From assembly GCF_901933205.1 (NCBI RefSeq), contig NC_044573.1, positions 29,819,493 to 29,883,492 on the forward strand: DNA of 64,000 nt, read 5' to 3'. The notes under the pieces are model-generated. The model saw only the letters and a program-made list of their open reading frames with translations, searched no databases and was not told the DNA's origin. Source of the DNA: Camarhynchus parvulus (lineage: Eukaryota; Chordata; Aves; Passeriformes; Thraupidae). The translations under genes were made by a program, and so were the position numbers. Positions 1-11,820 of this stretch are shown piece by piece. Position 1 is the stretch's first letter; the number at the start of each line of letters is the position of its first letter.

Positions 1-466
1 GGTGAACAATAAGTCTTCCCCACACAAACTGTGAGACTGCAAATATTTTCTGCTTGAGGGGGTTTTTGGATTTAAGTTTTTAATATTTATGTAATTATAA
101 CATGCAGAAGCAGCTACTGACCTATGTTTTACACCCTATAGAAACCTTCTTTGCATATTGATGTGCTTTGTGCTTCTTCTCCTGCCAAGTGAGTATGATG
201 CCCTTCCTGCCTCACAGAGAACTTCTGAAGCTGAATTCATTAATATCTGGCATCTCTTGAGACAAGGCAGTACATCAAGGCCAAAGTTTTAAAGGGGAAA
301 TTGGTGGAACTAATTACAACTTTTTGCTACCAATGCAAGCTATAGCTTCTGTTTAAAGCATCTTTGCAAGGTGAAAAACACAAGTGTTCTCTGTATTTCC
401 ATGTGTGACCCAGACCTGAGCATGGCTGCATTCGAAAGCCGGGTGCTACTGCCAAGCTGTACTCAC
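1..466 (-). other. ZFAND3: ZFAND3 intron 5, 5' part (partial)
   Basis: This is intron sequence downstream of exon 5 in transcript direction. It opens with the GTGAGT donor at 466-461 and runs off the window edge. Exon 6, which should encode the rest of the AN1 finger and the stop codon, is not present. I see no repeat or other feature here. Confidence 0.85.
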
Positions 467-637
467 CACAGCGACACGATCCCAGCTCCTGCTGTACTAG
501 TTCCAGTTTTGTTTGGCACTGGAAGCATCGACGTCTACTCTTCTGTTTGGATCGACTGGTTTCTTCAGGCCTGTCATTACTGTCATCCAGTAGCCGTGGC
601 CGTTTCACAGGAGAAGCCTCACTCTCCGACTGTGAAT
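467..637 (-). CDS. ZFAND3: ZFAND3 internal exon 5 (first half of AN1 zinc finger)
   Basis: This is an internal coding exon of ZFAND3, a small zinc-finger protein reported to act in the nucleus. Read on the minus strand it starts after an AG acceptor (intron side 639-638) and ends before a GTGAGT donor (466-461). It is phase 1 at both ends, 171 nt long. It encodes an acidic Ser/Glu stretch (SQSESEASPVKRPRLL), a basic cluster (RSKQKSRRR) that could serve as a nuclear localisation signal, then the opening half of the AN1 finger: CFQC, 13 residues, CRC. The remaining Cys/His ligands belong to exon 6, outside the window. The sequence matches mammalian ZFAND3 almost residue for residue here, as I remember it; the acidic segment is the only diverged part. 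The acceptor is unusual: the last ~20 intron bases are not pyrimidine-rich. Identification is very secure; exact boundaries are supported by phase agreement with exon 4. Confidence 0.96.
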
Positions 638-638
638 C

Positions 639-654
639 TGTTGTATTCACAACA
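639..654 (-). promoter_or_regulatory. ZFAND3: Hairpin at the ZFAND3 exon 5 3' splice site
   Basis: In transcript sense the intron ends TGTTGT GAAT ACAACA G, where TGTTGT and ACAACA are exact complements and the last A is the A of the acceptor AG. The usual polypyrimidine tract is absent at this spot; the nearest pyrimidine-rich run (ATTTTTCCT) and a possible branch point (TTCTAAT) lie roughly 30-45 bases upstream. A regulatory role is inference from the arrangement. Confidence 0.5.
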
Positions 655-713
655 AATATTTTAGGAAAAATATTAGAATTTCCTTGCTGAGGCATCCCTT
701 TAGACAGACTGAA

Positions 714-749
714 GGTATATTGCTTTCAGCTGGTATATTGCTTTCAGCT
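714..749. repeat. Perfect 18-bp tandem duplication
   Basis: The unit GGTATATTGCTTTCAGCT occurs twice without a mismatch (714-731 and 732-749). It sits 77-112 bases upstream of the ZFAND3 exon 5 acceptor in transcript direction. The perfect identity suggests a recent replication-slippage event. Confidence 0.95.
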
Positions 750-3700
750 GGGGTCACCACCAAGCAGTGTGATACCTCCCATTCTATTGTATATGCATGT
801 TTTCTTAACAACCAAAATGAGCATCAAGTAAAGGACAAATTATCTTTGTTCCCTATAACAACCCCTCCTGCTATCAATACTGAGTATAAAGTGAGCTGAT
901 TAGCTTCCTTCCAGCCTTGGCTGGGTCATATGGAGATACATGTAGAGCATACACCACCCTAAACAATTGCAGGCTTCATCTGTCATCTCATTTATTTTCT
1001 CCTGCACTGCCTTCAGTGTCCCCACACAAACTAACTGAAGTGATTGAAAACAACTGAGCACAGGTTTGACCTATTTCCTCCCTGGGCAGGAGGGGGATTT
1101 TTCAAGCACAGCATGTAAATTGTATCTCTTATGACTGAAGGCAGTACATGAAAGCACCATACCGTGCTTCCCTCTCTTTCCACATGGATAACAATTTAAA
1201 TGTAAATTAGTATACACCAACAATACAAGCCCAAACAAAATAAGCATGATCTGTACATACATCCTATAAATTCCAAATGCCCAGCCATTTCTAAAGTATT
1301 AGTCAGAATACTATTTGCATTAATAACTTCATAAATTTTGGCTTGTAAGAAAATGGTGCGTGGAAAGTCCTTAGGAGTTAAAGTTTATAACAGTTTTACT
1401 TCAGGTAGCATAGTGCCATTTTTTTTTTACAGTGGAAAGTGTACTGACAAGGGTTCTAGAGTAGCACATGGAATGCACAGTGAGATGCCCAAGCCTTGTT
1501 TTTATGGCATGTCAGAGACATGACATTTCAGTGGATCTGCTGCTCTGCAAACCAAGTCAGGCCAGAAAAGACATTTTCCCTTCCCAGATCTCTGCACAGT
1601 AGAATCAGTGCTGTATTTCTTTGTAATACAAACTGCAAATAAATCTAATCCAAACTGTACTAAAAATTAAATTGTTGGTTGCAGTGCTGCAAGGAGCTGC
1701 TGAAAGACATTACTGCAATCAGTCAGTATTCTACTGCATGATTGTAAGCAAGGGAAAAAAAAAGCCCATTAGCTGAGTTAAATTCCTTTACAACAAACAA
1801 TAATCCAACAAATAACAGGTTAAATCTATCTTTTTGCCAGGATGATAACCCATTGAACATGTCTGTACCATTATTCTAAGATTCCATTGCTTATGTCTGC
1901 TTTGTGCTGTCCTGGATTAGGCAGGAAAAGGCAACTGCCATGGATAGAACCCTGTCCATAACCTTGTTGTGTCAGCTATCTTACCTGAGCCACTGCTGAT
2001 CAACATCAGGACTTTCCTTGAGTAAACACCTAAAGGAGTCAGACTTGGAATATGTGGTAGCTTCTCCCTTTGGGGACGCTCTGTTAACTTCTCCTGGTTC
2101 CTCACATGCAATACAGACTAATTCACATTTCTTACCTGTGTTTCAGCCCTTGTGGCACTGTGTTTTTCCTGTTGTACCCCACTGTTTACAGCCATTACAA
2201 ATAAACACCTTGCCTCACTGAGGCCTACTTTGTTTCTGTCATACTGCTCTTAATATATGCTGAAAATGTGCCTGGCTTTCCAACAAGCATAAAGCTTCTG
2301 TATCTCACATTTTATACAAGAGTGAACTGCTTTCTGCACTGCATATAGGTGATAAGTTTTTATTAAGCTGCAATGATTTTATCTGATGTGTGCCTCAAGA
2401 CAGCCACCTTTTTGATCAGTGTCACAGATTACAATTTACACCTTACAAAATACATATATTAGGCCTAAACTAACATTCAGTACATAATGTACTCCACCTC
2501 TGCATGCCTGGCTGTGCAGGAACCTTGGCAAGGAAAAGAAAGTAGTACATAATGCATTAATACAGCTATGGAACAACTAGTCCTGTCTTAAATCTCTGGA
2601 GATAACAGTTCAAGGGAAAGATCCTCTGAACAGACTGCCTGACTCCCTGAACAGAGATCCCAACTCATACTCCAAGGCCAGCAGTCCTGTCCCATGGACA
2701 CTTGTTTTCAGAGTGCCTAGAACACCAGGCTAGCCTGGGGTGTACAAGGACACCCCCTCCAACAGGCAGATTCTGTCCTGTGAGCTGGCTGACTCAGCGT
2801 GCACCAAAACCTGCTCCAGCCCACCCTGCTGCCCCAAATGGAGGATGTACATCATTTGCAGTTTATTCACTACTCAGATACACCGCCAGTATGGAACAGC
2901 TGCCCCCCCATCTTTGCTTCTGGAAATAGAAGCCATTCTAGTAGTTCTCAGAAGCAAATTTGGTATTCTGAATTATGCTGATGGAAACCATAGTGGTCTG
3001 CTGATCCTGAAGTCCAATTCATGGCGTGAGTCAAGCAGTGTCTAATAAGTTAATGAAACCATATGCCTTAATGAGAAAAACAGCTACCTCAAGTCAGGCT
3101 AGTAGTACTACAAATGAAAATACCTAATCACACACTTTCAGTTAATTGGTAACGACTAACTGAATATTAACATGAGTTGTTCATTATCACAGAAATTATA
3201 GATATCTCATTTTTTACAGTGTGTATGTCTCTGCCATAAGCTAAACCACTTAGCACTGAGGCAAACTCAACCTGGCTCTCAGGGACAGCACCATTTCTGT
3301 GACCACAGATTGCCCAGGGCCTTGAACACAAGAGTCCAAGCTAATACTCATCACAAACCAGACCCATAGCTCACACACTTCCATCTTCCCATGGGCAAGT
3401 ACAATGAGCAAGGAGAAAGCACAGAGCAGAAATCAGACCTTTTAGAGTCAGTCCTGTGTGCATTTCTTCCAGATCACATTGCTTTTTGTGATCCTGACCC
3501 ATGCAGTACAGGACACAAGATACATCTTCCAGCACCTGGAATCTTGCAACCTTAAAGTTCAAAGATCTGATAGCAAATGAAATTGTCATACATAGCTTTA
3601 CTACCTGGAGTGCAACTGAAAAAAAAACCCCTAGGAATATAGGCTGAAGTGCTGCAACTAGAATCAAGAGTAAATGCCCAGCACGAACCTTTAAACAACC

Positions 3701-5880
3701 AACAAAGGCTACAGTGAAGAGGATTCTCTCAGCCAGTGACTGACAGTGACTTTTCTCAGAAAGTTGGTTAATTCAACAACATTTACTTCTTTCTTTGCTT
3801 GTATGAAACATTTTCCATGCTCAGCTTGCATTTTATTATTGCACCTAAACCAACAAATACTCAGTCCCACAGCAAAACAAAAATACTCTTCTTTTACCCA
3901 CAGATGTCAAAAATCATAAAACTTCTCTATAAAAATGAACAATAAGGACGAGAAATTCCCAAAATTTCAGGAAGAAACTGCTCAGCACAGTAACTGTCAT
4001 TGATACATTCCCACTGCAAATTTAATTCTGAGTTAAGAAGCAAGGATTCTTCTAACTGATATCTGATGGTAGAGATCTTTCTAATTGTGTCTCAAACTCC
4101 CATTTGAAATGAAAGAACAAAGAAGTTCAGTTAGGCAAGGCTGAAACTGGAAGCTTGTCTGGAATCAATAAGCAGAGCAGTGTTCTTAAAACTGTTATGT
4201 CATGAACAGAGACTCACATTTGTTCCTCACTGTCCCTGTTCTCATGTACATTACTCATGTTCTCCCCTCAAAATTTTTCCAAGAAAATGGTGCCTGAGCT
4301 GATTCTCACTCCCTTACTCTCCAGCCTTGGAGGAGTTTGCAGGCTGCATGCAGATGGCTTCAGTTCCGATCATGATGGCTCCTCCATGGCATTTGGGGGG
4401 AGAGTGGGATGCTCTAGGCCAAACAGAGACATGGGCTAACAAAATTCACAGGGAAGGAGGAAGAATGGAAGAGATGGAAAAATCATAAGAAAAAGAGGAT
4501 CTCTCCTGTGCAGCTGCTTTCTTCAAGATGAATCTGTTTAATCTCTGGTTTCATGACAGCTTTTGAGGCACTCAATCAGGTTTTTTTCTTATCACAAAGA
4601 ACCCATCACACAGACTGGCATTTATGATCTCAGCTGTCTGTGCAAACACCAGAACAAGCAGTCTTTAATGAAACCTCAAACATAACTGCTATCTCCCCTG
4701 AAACTATTTTAGAAGCAGCTTAAGCTGTTAAAACCTCTGTCCATGAAGAAACTTGCATAGTCACAGACAATAACAATGTAACATGGATTAACTAAAATTT
4801 GAGCAATAGCTTGTTGCCAATTTCTAGGGTTTTTTTTTTCTTCTTAAAAATTCATTATTCTGTTCTTAGACGAGGGATTACTTAACTGGCTGGCATGTTG
4901 ATTATGCATTCAAAATTTCATCTAGAAAAAAATGCCTCCATACAAATCTTCCCTATCACATTTACCAGAATCGTAATTTAAAATAATCTCTCTAGTTCAA
5001 ATGAATCTAAAATTAACCCAGTGGTTCCAAAACCCTTTTGTTTGTTGACTATTAATAAAAAAAAATAGAAAATCAAGATTAACACCTCATAAGCCAAGTC
5101 TGACAACTGTGACCGCCTCAGTCCCTCCCTGTTGCTGCACAGTGCTGTGAAAAATGTTATTCTGAAACTCTGGTATTTCACTGAAATGAACATCTTATCT
5201 TTTCTTCTCACACAATCGTGACTGCATCGCAAGGCTGTGCACCTCTTTGGAAGCACTACCACTCATAAGAAATGTATTTCTTTTGTGAATCCACCTCAGG
5301 GTTTTTTTTAAAACACTACAGACAGTTGTCTCAAAAATATCTTACATAAGCCCTTTGGTAATATTTAACCACACAACCTCTTTTCTAGTATCATTGCAGG
5401 GCCCTTAGCATCATTATTTCACCGATTTATTTTTTCCCCTCCATAGAGTTTAAAAGCAACAGCACTAAAACTCAATGTCCCTAAACAATGTGGAATAGAG
5501 AGACCACATGGGAACAGTCTCTATAGAACTCACATCCCATCAGTTGCTTCTTTGCCTCAGGAGGCTCTCCATGAAATCACACTGGAGACTATAAATAACA
5601 CCCATAAGTTGTATTACATAAGTTATTATTTCTCATCCATCACCAAAACCATGCAACAGTAGTTGTTTCCAGCTCTAATGAGTAAAAACAACCAATAAAA
5701 CCCTCCCACAACTTTCAGCCTAGCTGTTTGAGACACATAAGTGGGGGAATTGCTGCAAAATGTTCCAAATGTGAAACATTACTGATGTGATTCAAACTCT
5801 TGACAGAAAAATTCTCCTTCCCCCTTTGCAACAGAGCTAAGAAAAAGGATCCCATTACAGACTTGAAGTATTGTATTAAT

Positions 5881-5938
5881 TAAAAAAAACCCCAAAACAA
5901 ACAATCAAACAAACAAACCCTCAAAAAACAAAAAAAGG
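5881..5938. repeat. A/C-rich low-complexity tract
   Basis: This is a run of A-tracts punctuated by C (AAAACCCCAAAACAAAC, CAAACAAACAAACCC) with only a few T or G. It reads G/U-rich in the ZFAND3 pre-mRNA. It is one of a set of similar tracts across the window. Confidence 0.85.
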
Positions 5939-6184
5939 AACTTAGCATGTATACTGCTTTGGGTGTAAATGGTACTTTCGTGTTCGACAACAGCGTGGCT
6001 TCATTTTTCCAAAATGAGAGCTGGCACACATGACATGTGTTGCTAGAAAAGAGGATATACATATACATGTGTCTATGCATGTGAGTGAATGGGTATTAAT
6101 TATTATGATTTCAGGAAAACAGACAAGTGTGGGGGCATAACCATATGTCCAGTTTGGTAACATTCCACTTGCACATAAGAAAAG

Positions 6185-6362
6185 GCTTTCTTACTGCAGG
6201 GGAGGTCTGACACTGGCGCAAGTTGCCCAGATGGGTTTTTGGGAGCTCCATCCATGAAGGTACTCAAAACCTGACTGGACACAGGCTCCAGCCTGCTCTA
6301 GGTGACTCTGCTCTAAGCAGGGAGGTTGGATCAGCCTCCTGAGCTCTCTCCCACCCTCAGCC
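6185..6362 (+). mobile_element. CR1 LINE 3'-end fragment
   Basis: The segment reads in the order typical of CR1 3' ends: GCAAGTTGCCCAGATGGG, CTCCATCCATGAAGGTACTC, AAAACCTGACTGGACAC, CCTGCTCTAGGTGACTCTGC and GGGAGGTTGGATCAG, followed by a degenerate version of the terminal segment. The usual ATTCTGTG microsatellite end is eroded. It is an old, 5'-truncated copy, sense on the plus strand and antisense to ZFAND3. Confidence 0.85.
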
Positions 6363-8796
6363 TTTTTTACTTCTAAGATTCATGAACAGGAAAATAAAAT
6401 TTAAAATTATATATTAATTCCTTCCCACTATTCAATTTTTGTTTTCCTTTAAACCCATATTGCCAGTATTGTCACCTGGAAAGAGGAAGTGTAACTTAAT
6501 GAGGGTGCTAACTACCATCTCTAATGAAACAGAAGAGACTAATCTAATGAATGCTGAAAATGTATGAGAAATAGTGAACCACATAGGCATCTGCATGCAT
6601 TTTAGCTAAGTTATAATTACAAAAAGTGTGAAAATGGCTATTATCCTTTCCTGTCAATAAAATTCGTAATTGTTAAATTTCGTGAAAAGCTAATTAGTTT
6701 TCATCTTGTATTTAGGCTCCCATACTACATCTGTGTTACATTTAAGTTTTTGCATTACTTCCCCCATACTCTTTGATGTCAGCATGTCTTTAGTTAAATG
6801 AAATGTTAATTTATTTCTCAAACATTTGTACTTATATACCAGATTGATTCAAACAAGCACATATCTAAATGTATTCAGGCACCTGTACCGTACAGTTCCT
6901 TTGATGGATTAACTTCAGGCATTTCAATTAGTTAGAACATTTCCTGAGGCAATGACCACCTCTACTGCTGCTGGCTGACAGAAGAATTTTGTTTGTTTAG
7001 AAAACTACATGAGTGGGGTTCCTTTCCTGAATTACACCCATGGGAGAAGCCTGCAAGCCTCCAGAGCCACAAGAGATGAGTTTGTGAAGAGAGAACAGGT
7101 TGGACAGTCCAGGCCTGCTGTTCATCTCATGCTCTAAGGGTCGACACCTGAAGAATGTGTTTAAGAACAGCTGCTGACAGCAACATCATACACACTCAGT
7201 GACTGCTGGTATGTACAGGCATGAGGCTGAATTCTCATTCCCCTGATTACTGGGGACAGTTGATGCAGGGTAGAAGCTTGATACTATTCTAAGGATGCTA
7301 AGGGAAGCTGGTTTAGGTTGTTGGTGGGGGTTTTTGCAATGGCTCACAAGCAGCATCTCATCTTCATATATTCAGACTATTATAAATCATGAACCTTGAA
7401 AAGGCCAGAAGAGAAAAAGGACCACAACACTAAACTCAAAAAAATTACAAAAAAAATATTCTATGGTGTCAATTTGAACTTCTTTTCTCATTATTAAATA
7501 ATGTACTTTAATAGTTCAGGGTTAGGGCTGGGAGAGGGACAAAGGCTGATTCTGGTGACACTTGAAGTTAGAGAATGAATGACATCCTAAGTGGCCTGAA
7601 TAATCAGAACAGGATTATTAAGTGAAAGGATAATGCACACTACAAATAGCTAAATGGAAGAACAAGACACAAGTAGAAAGAAAAAAGGCATAACACTAAT
7701 ACACATGAAGAACCTATGAAGACAAATCATGAACATCCTGGCCATTCCTCACACCTTAAGACTACTTAGTAGTACTCAAATATGCATATTTATATATCTG
7801 AATATGTATATAGAAATACACACAAATAAGCTCACACTGGTCCTGATAAAATAGGAAACTTGAAAGCATTCAGCAATATCATAGGTTTGGTTTTGCTGAC
7901 TTTAATGAGAACCTCCTTATGCTTTGTGAAATTCTCTAAAATATGATTAGCAAGAATAGATAATATTATAAATATTTCATATTTGCTAGTCAGCTCCAGC
8001 ATGCATAAATAAGCGGTGCTGCTCTGCTTCCAAATCCTAGTGGTATACTCCAGCTATGTCCTCATCAATCAGATGGTATACAGTATTCAGGAAGGTAATT
8101 CTTCAAACTAATAGCCTAAAACAAGTTCTATATAGAAAATATTTGCTCTGTTATTTTTCATTCATACACAGAGTTTTCCTTAGTAGACCCTTCCCCCATT
8201 GGTATAATGAGGGTTTTCCAAGGCTACGAGAGATATTCAGAAGAGGAATTGTAAAGAACTCTTGCCTGCTAGCAGTGAAAAAAATACTTACCAATATTTA
8301 TCTTTCAAAAAACTAATTTTTCTTTTAAGTGCAGAACTTCAGTGATGTCATTATAACAGAAATCTTGCAATGAGAGACTATAGCTCCAAGGATTGTACCT
8401 GATTAATGTCAAGGAAAAAACCCTAAGAACTCTTGTATTTTGATAAAAATTTTCCTGAATGCATTTGTGAGAAGGTACATTCTGAAATGTACAGCTAATC
8501 CATCTTCAAACTTGGTTTTAATTCCATTACTTTAAATAAACCTTAACAACTTATATTATATAGTTTATATTTTGACTGTGTTACTTTTTCTAGCAAGTTC
8601 TTTTTTTTTGGTGGGGGGAACAACCAACTCTGGCATAGGACAGAATTCCTGTACACCTGATTGGTGTCTACAGTACACCAGAAGTCAGGCTGGTTTACCA
8701 GGTAGTTCTTACTGTTTGGAAAGATGTTTGGGAAGCTTCTACACAAACCTGAACCAAAGACCAGGGAGAGGAAGAACAGATCAGTAAAACTAGGAG

Positions 8797-8820
8797 GATA
8801 CAACAGTATACTGTTGTATC
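8797..8820. repeat. Perfect 24-bp palindrome
   Basis: GATACAACAGTA is followed immediately by its exact reverse complement TACTGTTGTATC, with no spacer. The pentadecamer TTGTATCTTATATCC that begins in the right arm recurs about 28 bases downstream (about 8814-8828 and 8842-8856). No gene boundary is near. It could form a cruciform; no known binding site is recognised. Confidence 0.95.
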
Positions 8821-9729
8821 TTATATCCTGCACTGTCTTGTATCTTATATCCAGCTCCTTTTCAATCCTGTTTGCTCCAAGGTGTTGCCCTCAAAGTTCA
8901 TGTTACAGAAATAATTTGGTACAGAAAAAGGATATCACTTGTATGTTCCCAGAACTCTCACAAACAACTTCCTCACTTTCTAGGAAGTTACATTTTCCCC
9001 TTGTATGTTCAACAGACTAAAGAATACTTCCAAAAGGCTTTTAAATTACCTTCATCTATTTTTGAAGTCCTTATGAAAACTATAATCTAAATGGAAACAC
9101 TGAAAACTTGTTCTTAGAAGTTGTCTGATGCTCACTGAAATAATTAGTCAGAATAGAGAACTTCACAAAAGACTCAGGTGAAACCTTTGGGGCACTCACA
9201 TCAAAAAGTACAGCAGGAATCTGATCATGGATTTGCTCCCTGCAAGTCACATGTGTTTTAAAGTAGTAAAAACAACAAAACAACCTGAATTTAAAAGTGA
9301 ATGTAAGTAGCTATTTGTTTCAAATCTATTTCAGGCCAGTTATTTAATGCTTAACTTAATTTTAAAAATCTCCAGTGCAGTAAAGTAACAGTTTTAAAAT
9401 TACAAATTATAAGTTAATAATTATAAATTTAAAATTATCTGTATCATTTGCTAAAGCATACCTGTAAGGAAGCTGTCTGATCTGAACAAATCAGATCAAG
9501 AAGCTGACTGCTGAGGTAAAATCAATTCAATTCTTCAACCTGACAGGAGCCAGGTCTTTAAAGTTAATGATCTCAACTATTCTTTGTGACATTCTCCATA
9601 CTGTCAAAATTAAAGCAAACTCTAGGCTCCCCAAATCCTCTTCCAGTAGAGTGTAGGTGAGAAATGCAAGACATACAACCCTGATTTCTTTACCCTTGAA
9701 ATTAAAGGGGATGTGCTTTGTTTAAAGTT

Positions 9730-9735
9730 ATGATA
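9730..9735. repeat. Target-site duplication, left copy (ATGATA)
   Basis: ATGATA directly precedes the TG start of the solo LTR and is repeated exactly after its CA end at 10135-10140. Confidence 0.9.
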
Positions 9736-10134
9736 TGTCACAGACATCTTTTGTGAAAATCCTTTTAATTAGGATTTTTCCTTCTGAGAAGCTGAGGCCT
9801 CAGAACCAAAATGTAAACAATGGTTATCTGCTGCTGTGGAATGCAACAGGTGGATCTGTGATTGGTCTCGTGTGGATGTTTTGATTCAGTGACCAGTCAT
9901 GGCAGAGCTGGCTCTCTCTCTCGGTCAGAACCAGCTGCTTTTGTTATCATTCTTTCCTATTCTATTCTTAGCTTAGGTAGCCTTCTGGAAACTTTTCCTT
10001 CTTTTTCTTTTTAGTATAGTTATAATGTAATATATATATATATATATAATAAAATAATAAATCAAGCCTTCTGAACATGGAGTCAACGTTCTCGTCTCTC
10101 ACCTCACCCGAAAACCCCAGTGAACATCATCACA
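9736..10134 (+). mobile_element. Solo LTR of an endogenous retrovirus, with 6-bp target-site duplication
   Basis: A 399-bp element begins TGTCACAG and ends ATCACA, giving the TG...CA termini of a retroviral LTR. It is flanked on both sides by the identical hexamer ATGATA (9730-9735 and 10135-10140), a target-site duplication. A six-base duplication is typical of class II (ERVK-like) integration. The sequence resembles an LTR family I know to be abundant in passerine genomes, with the hallmark TGAGAAGCTGAGGCCTCAG near the 5' end and a poly(A) signal (AATAAA at 10056-10061) followed by a GTC-rich 3' part. No internal retroviral sequence is present, so this is a solo LTR left by recombination. 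It contains an internal (TA)n run at 10030-10048. It is sense on the plus strand, antisense to ZFAND3. The family name cannot be fixed without a repeat library. Confidence 0.92.
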
Positions 10135-10140
10135 ATGATA
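10135..10140. repeat. Target-site duplication, right copy (ATGATA)
   Basis: This is the exact partner of 9730-9735 on the other side of the 399-bp LTR. Confidence 0.9.
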
Positions 10141-10877
10141 TGCAATTTTTCCAGCAGTCTGTGGTTATAAAACAAGGAGTTCAGAACTCTAGGGAGAGCA
10201 ATGTTAAGTAAGGGTAATAGATGTATATTCTTTCATAGTATATACCTACCGTCAGAGCTCACTTAATTGACCATAGAGATCTTGAGAGTTCGGAAAACTA
10301 AACATGGCATGAAACCACTAAAAAATAATCAAGGTAAAGCTGTTTCATTTTAATCAAAATATACATAAAGGACATAATATTCACTCTTCAGTTTCAACAA
10401 ACTGAAGACAAATTCTTTGTCATAATTCCCTAAGACTTTGGTAAAAAGAGGTGATAATATCTGAATTTTAAAAGACAATGACTTTTAAATTGCATAGTTT
10501 TGTATTTGGCAACAATTTCACCAACCAGCCCATAGAGAAAATGCAGTGAGAAGATGTTGAGGGCAGCAGTATATGTTTTTTTCAGGACAGGAGAGTCTCA
10601 TTTACAAAAGCACAGGTCATTTGTCAGCTCATGGCCCAAGAGAATGCCGCTGCATGGACTGCTCTCCCAGATCTTTGCTTTGCCTTCCCAACCCTCCCAC
10701 CTTTCCAAGAGTCTCTCTCCTGGCTCTTCTCCACAAAGCTTGAAGTGCTTGAGGCACTAAATGCTTGCCTGTACTTCCAGACCTCAGTTCTCATTAAGTG
10801 CTACGAATGCTACTGAGGTTAGACTAAGTATCTCTCAGACTCATATCATATTTTTTTTCCATTAGTGTCACTGAAAA

Positions 10878-11095
10878 AATTAGGTTAGAAGGGATTTCTG
10901 GAGGTCATGCAGTCCAGCCTCCTGCGCAGTGCAGAGTAAAACATCAAAGAAATTGGATCAGGTTGCTCAGGGCCTGGTGCATTTTCAAAAATTTTCAAAG
11001 ACTAAGACTTCACAGCCTCTGTGGCTACCTGTTCCAGTGCCAACTAGAGGGGAAAAATCTCTTCCCTTAATCAGCCAGCTATACTGTTCCTAACA
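10878..11095 (-). mobile_element. CR1 LINE 3'-end fragment (minus strand)
   Basis: On the plus strand the sequence reads as a reversed CR1 3' end: GGTTAGAAGGGATTTCTGGA, GGTCATGCAGTCCAGCCTCC, then CACAGCCTCTGTGGCTACC, TGTTCCAGTGCCAACTAGAG and a segment resembling the conserved AAATCTCTTCCC-TTAATC-CAGCC part. It is diverged and 5'-truncated. Orientation is the same as ZFAND3. Confidence 0.85.
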
Positions 11096-11820
11096 CAGTT
11101 AATCCACACAGTGTTTATTCCTATCATCTGGTACCTTTAGTTTGACATTCAAAATAATTTCCTTATTGGCTGACAATTCAATGTGAACTCCTCTCAAGAG
11201 ATCATCCTGCCCTACTGACCCAAGTACATTTTCCTCCAAGTTGTTCTTTTTCATGGGACTCAGAATTTGGAACTTAAAACAGATGAAAAATTTGAAACAA
11301 AAGCAGCAAAAAGAGATAAAGAAATGTGAAAGCTGAGAAATGGACTTACACAAACCCAGAAAGTCTTAAAGGGGTTATTTAGTGAAGTATAAAAAAGTTT
11401 CAAGGGCTTATCTGAACTGCACAAAGGATAAAAGAAGACGAATTTGGGTGATTTGAGAGGATAAATAAAGTTAGTGGGAATAACAGTTTAAGCACTTGGA
11501 GGACATTTTTTGTTAGGATGCTGAACTTGAACTGACCTCAGAGTGGGGAGAACTGTGAGGTACACAGAGGTGTGTATGTGTCAGCACTTGCTGGGAGGTT
11601 ACACAGGCCAGGAGGCCCTTCTTCCCCAGCCACAGAGAGATTCTGATTACTGTGTTTTACTTCTATTTTACTGGGTTGGGGTTTTTTCCTCCCCACCACG
11701 GAAAAAATGGTTGATTCTTATAAACTATGAACCTCTGAATAACCAAAATCTACCTGAATTATTGCACATTTCTGCCACTCACACCAGCATATACCAAATC
11801 CCTCTTTCTGCATGACATCG

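Noticed and set aside
9471..9506. Inverted repeat TGATCTGA ... TCAGATCA
   Set aside because: An 8-bp stem with a 5-base loop is expected by chance in a window of this size.
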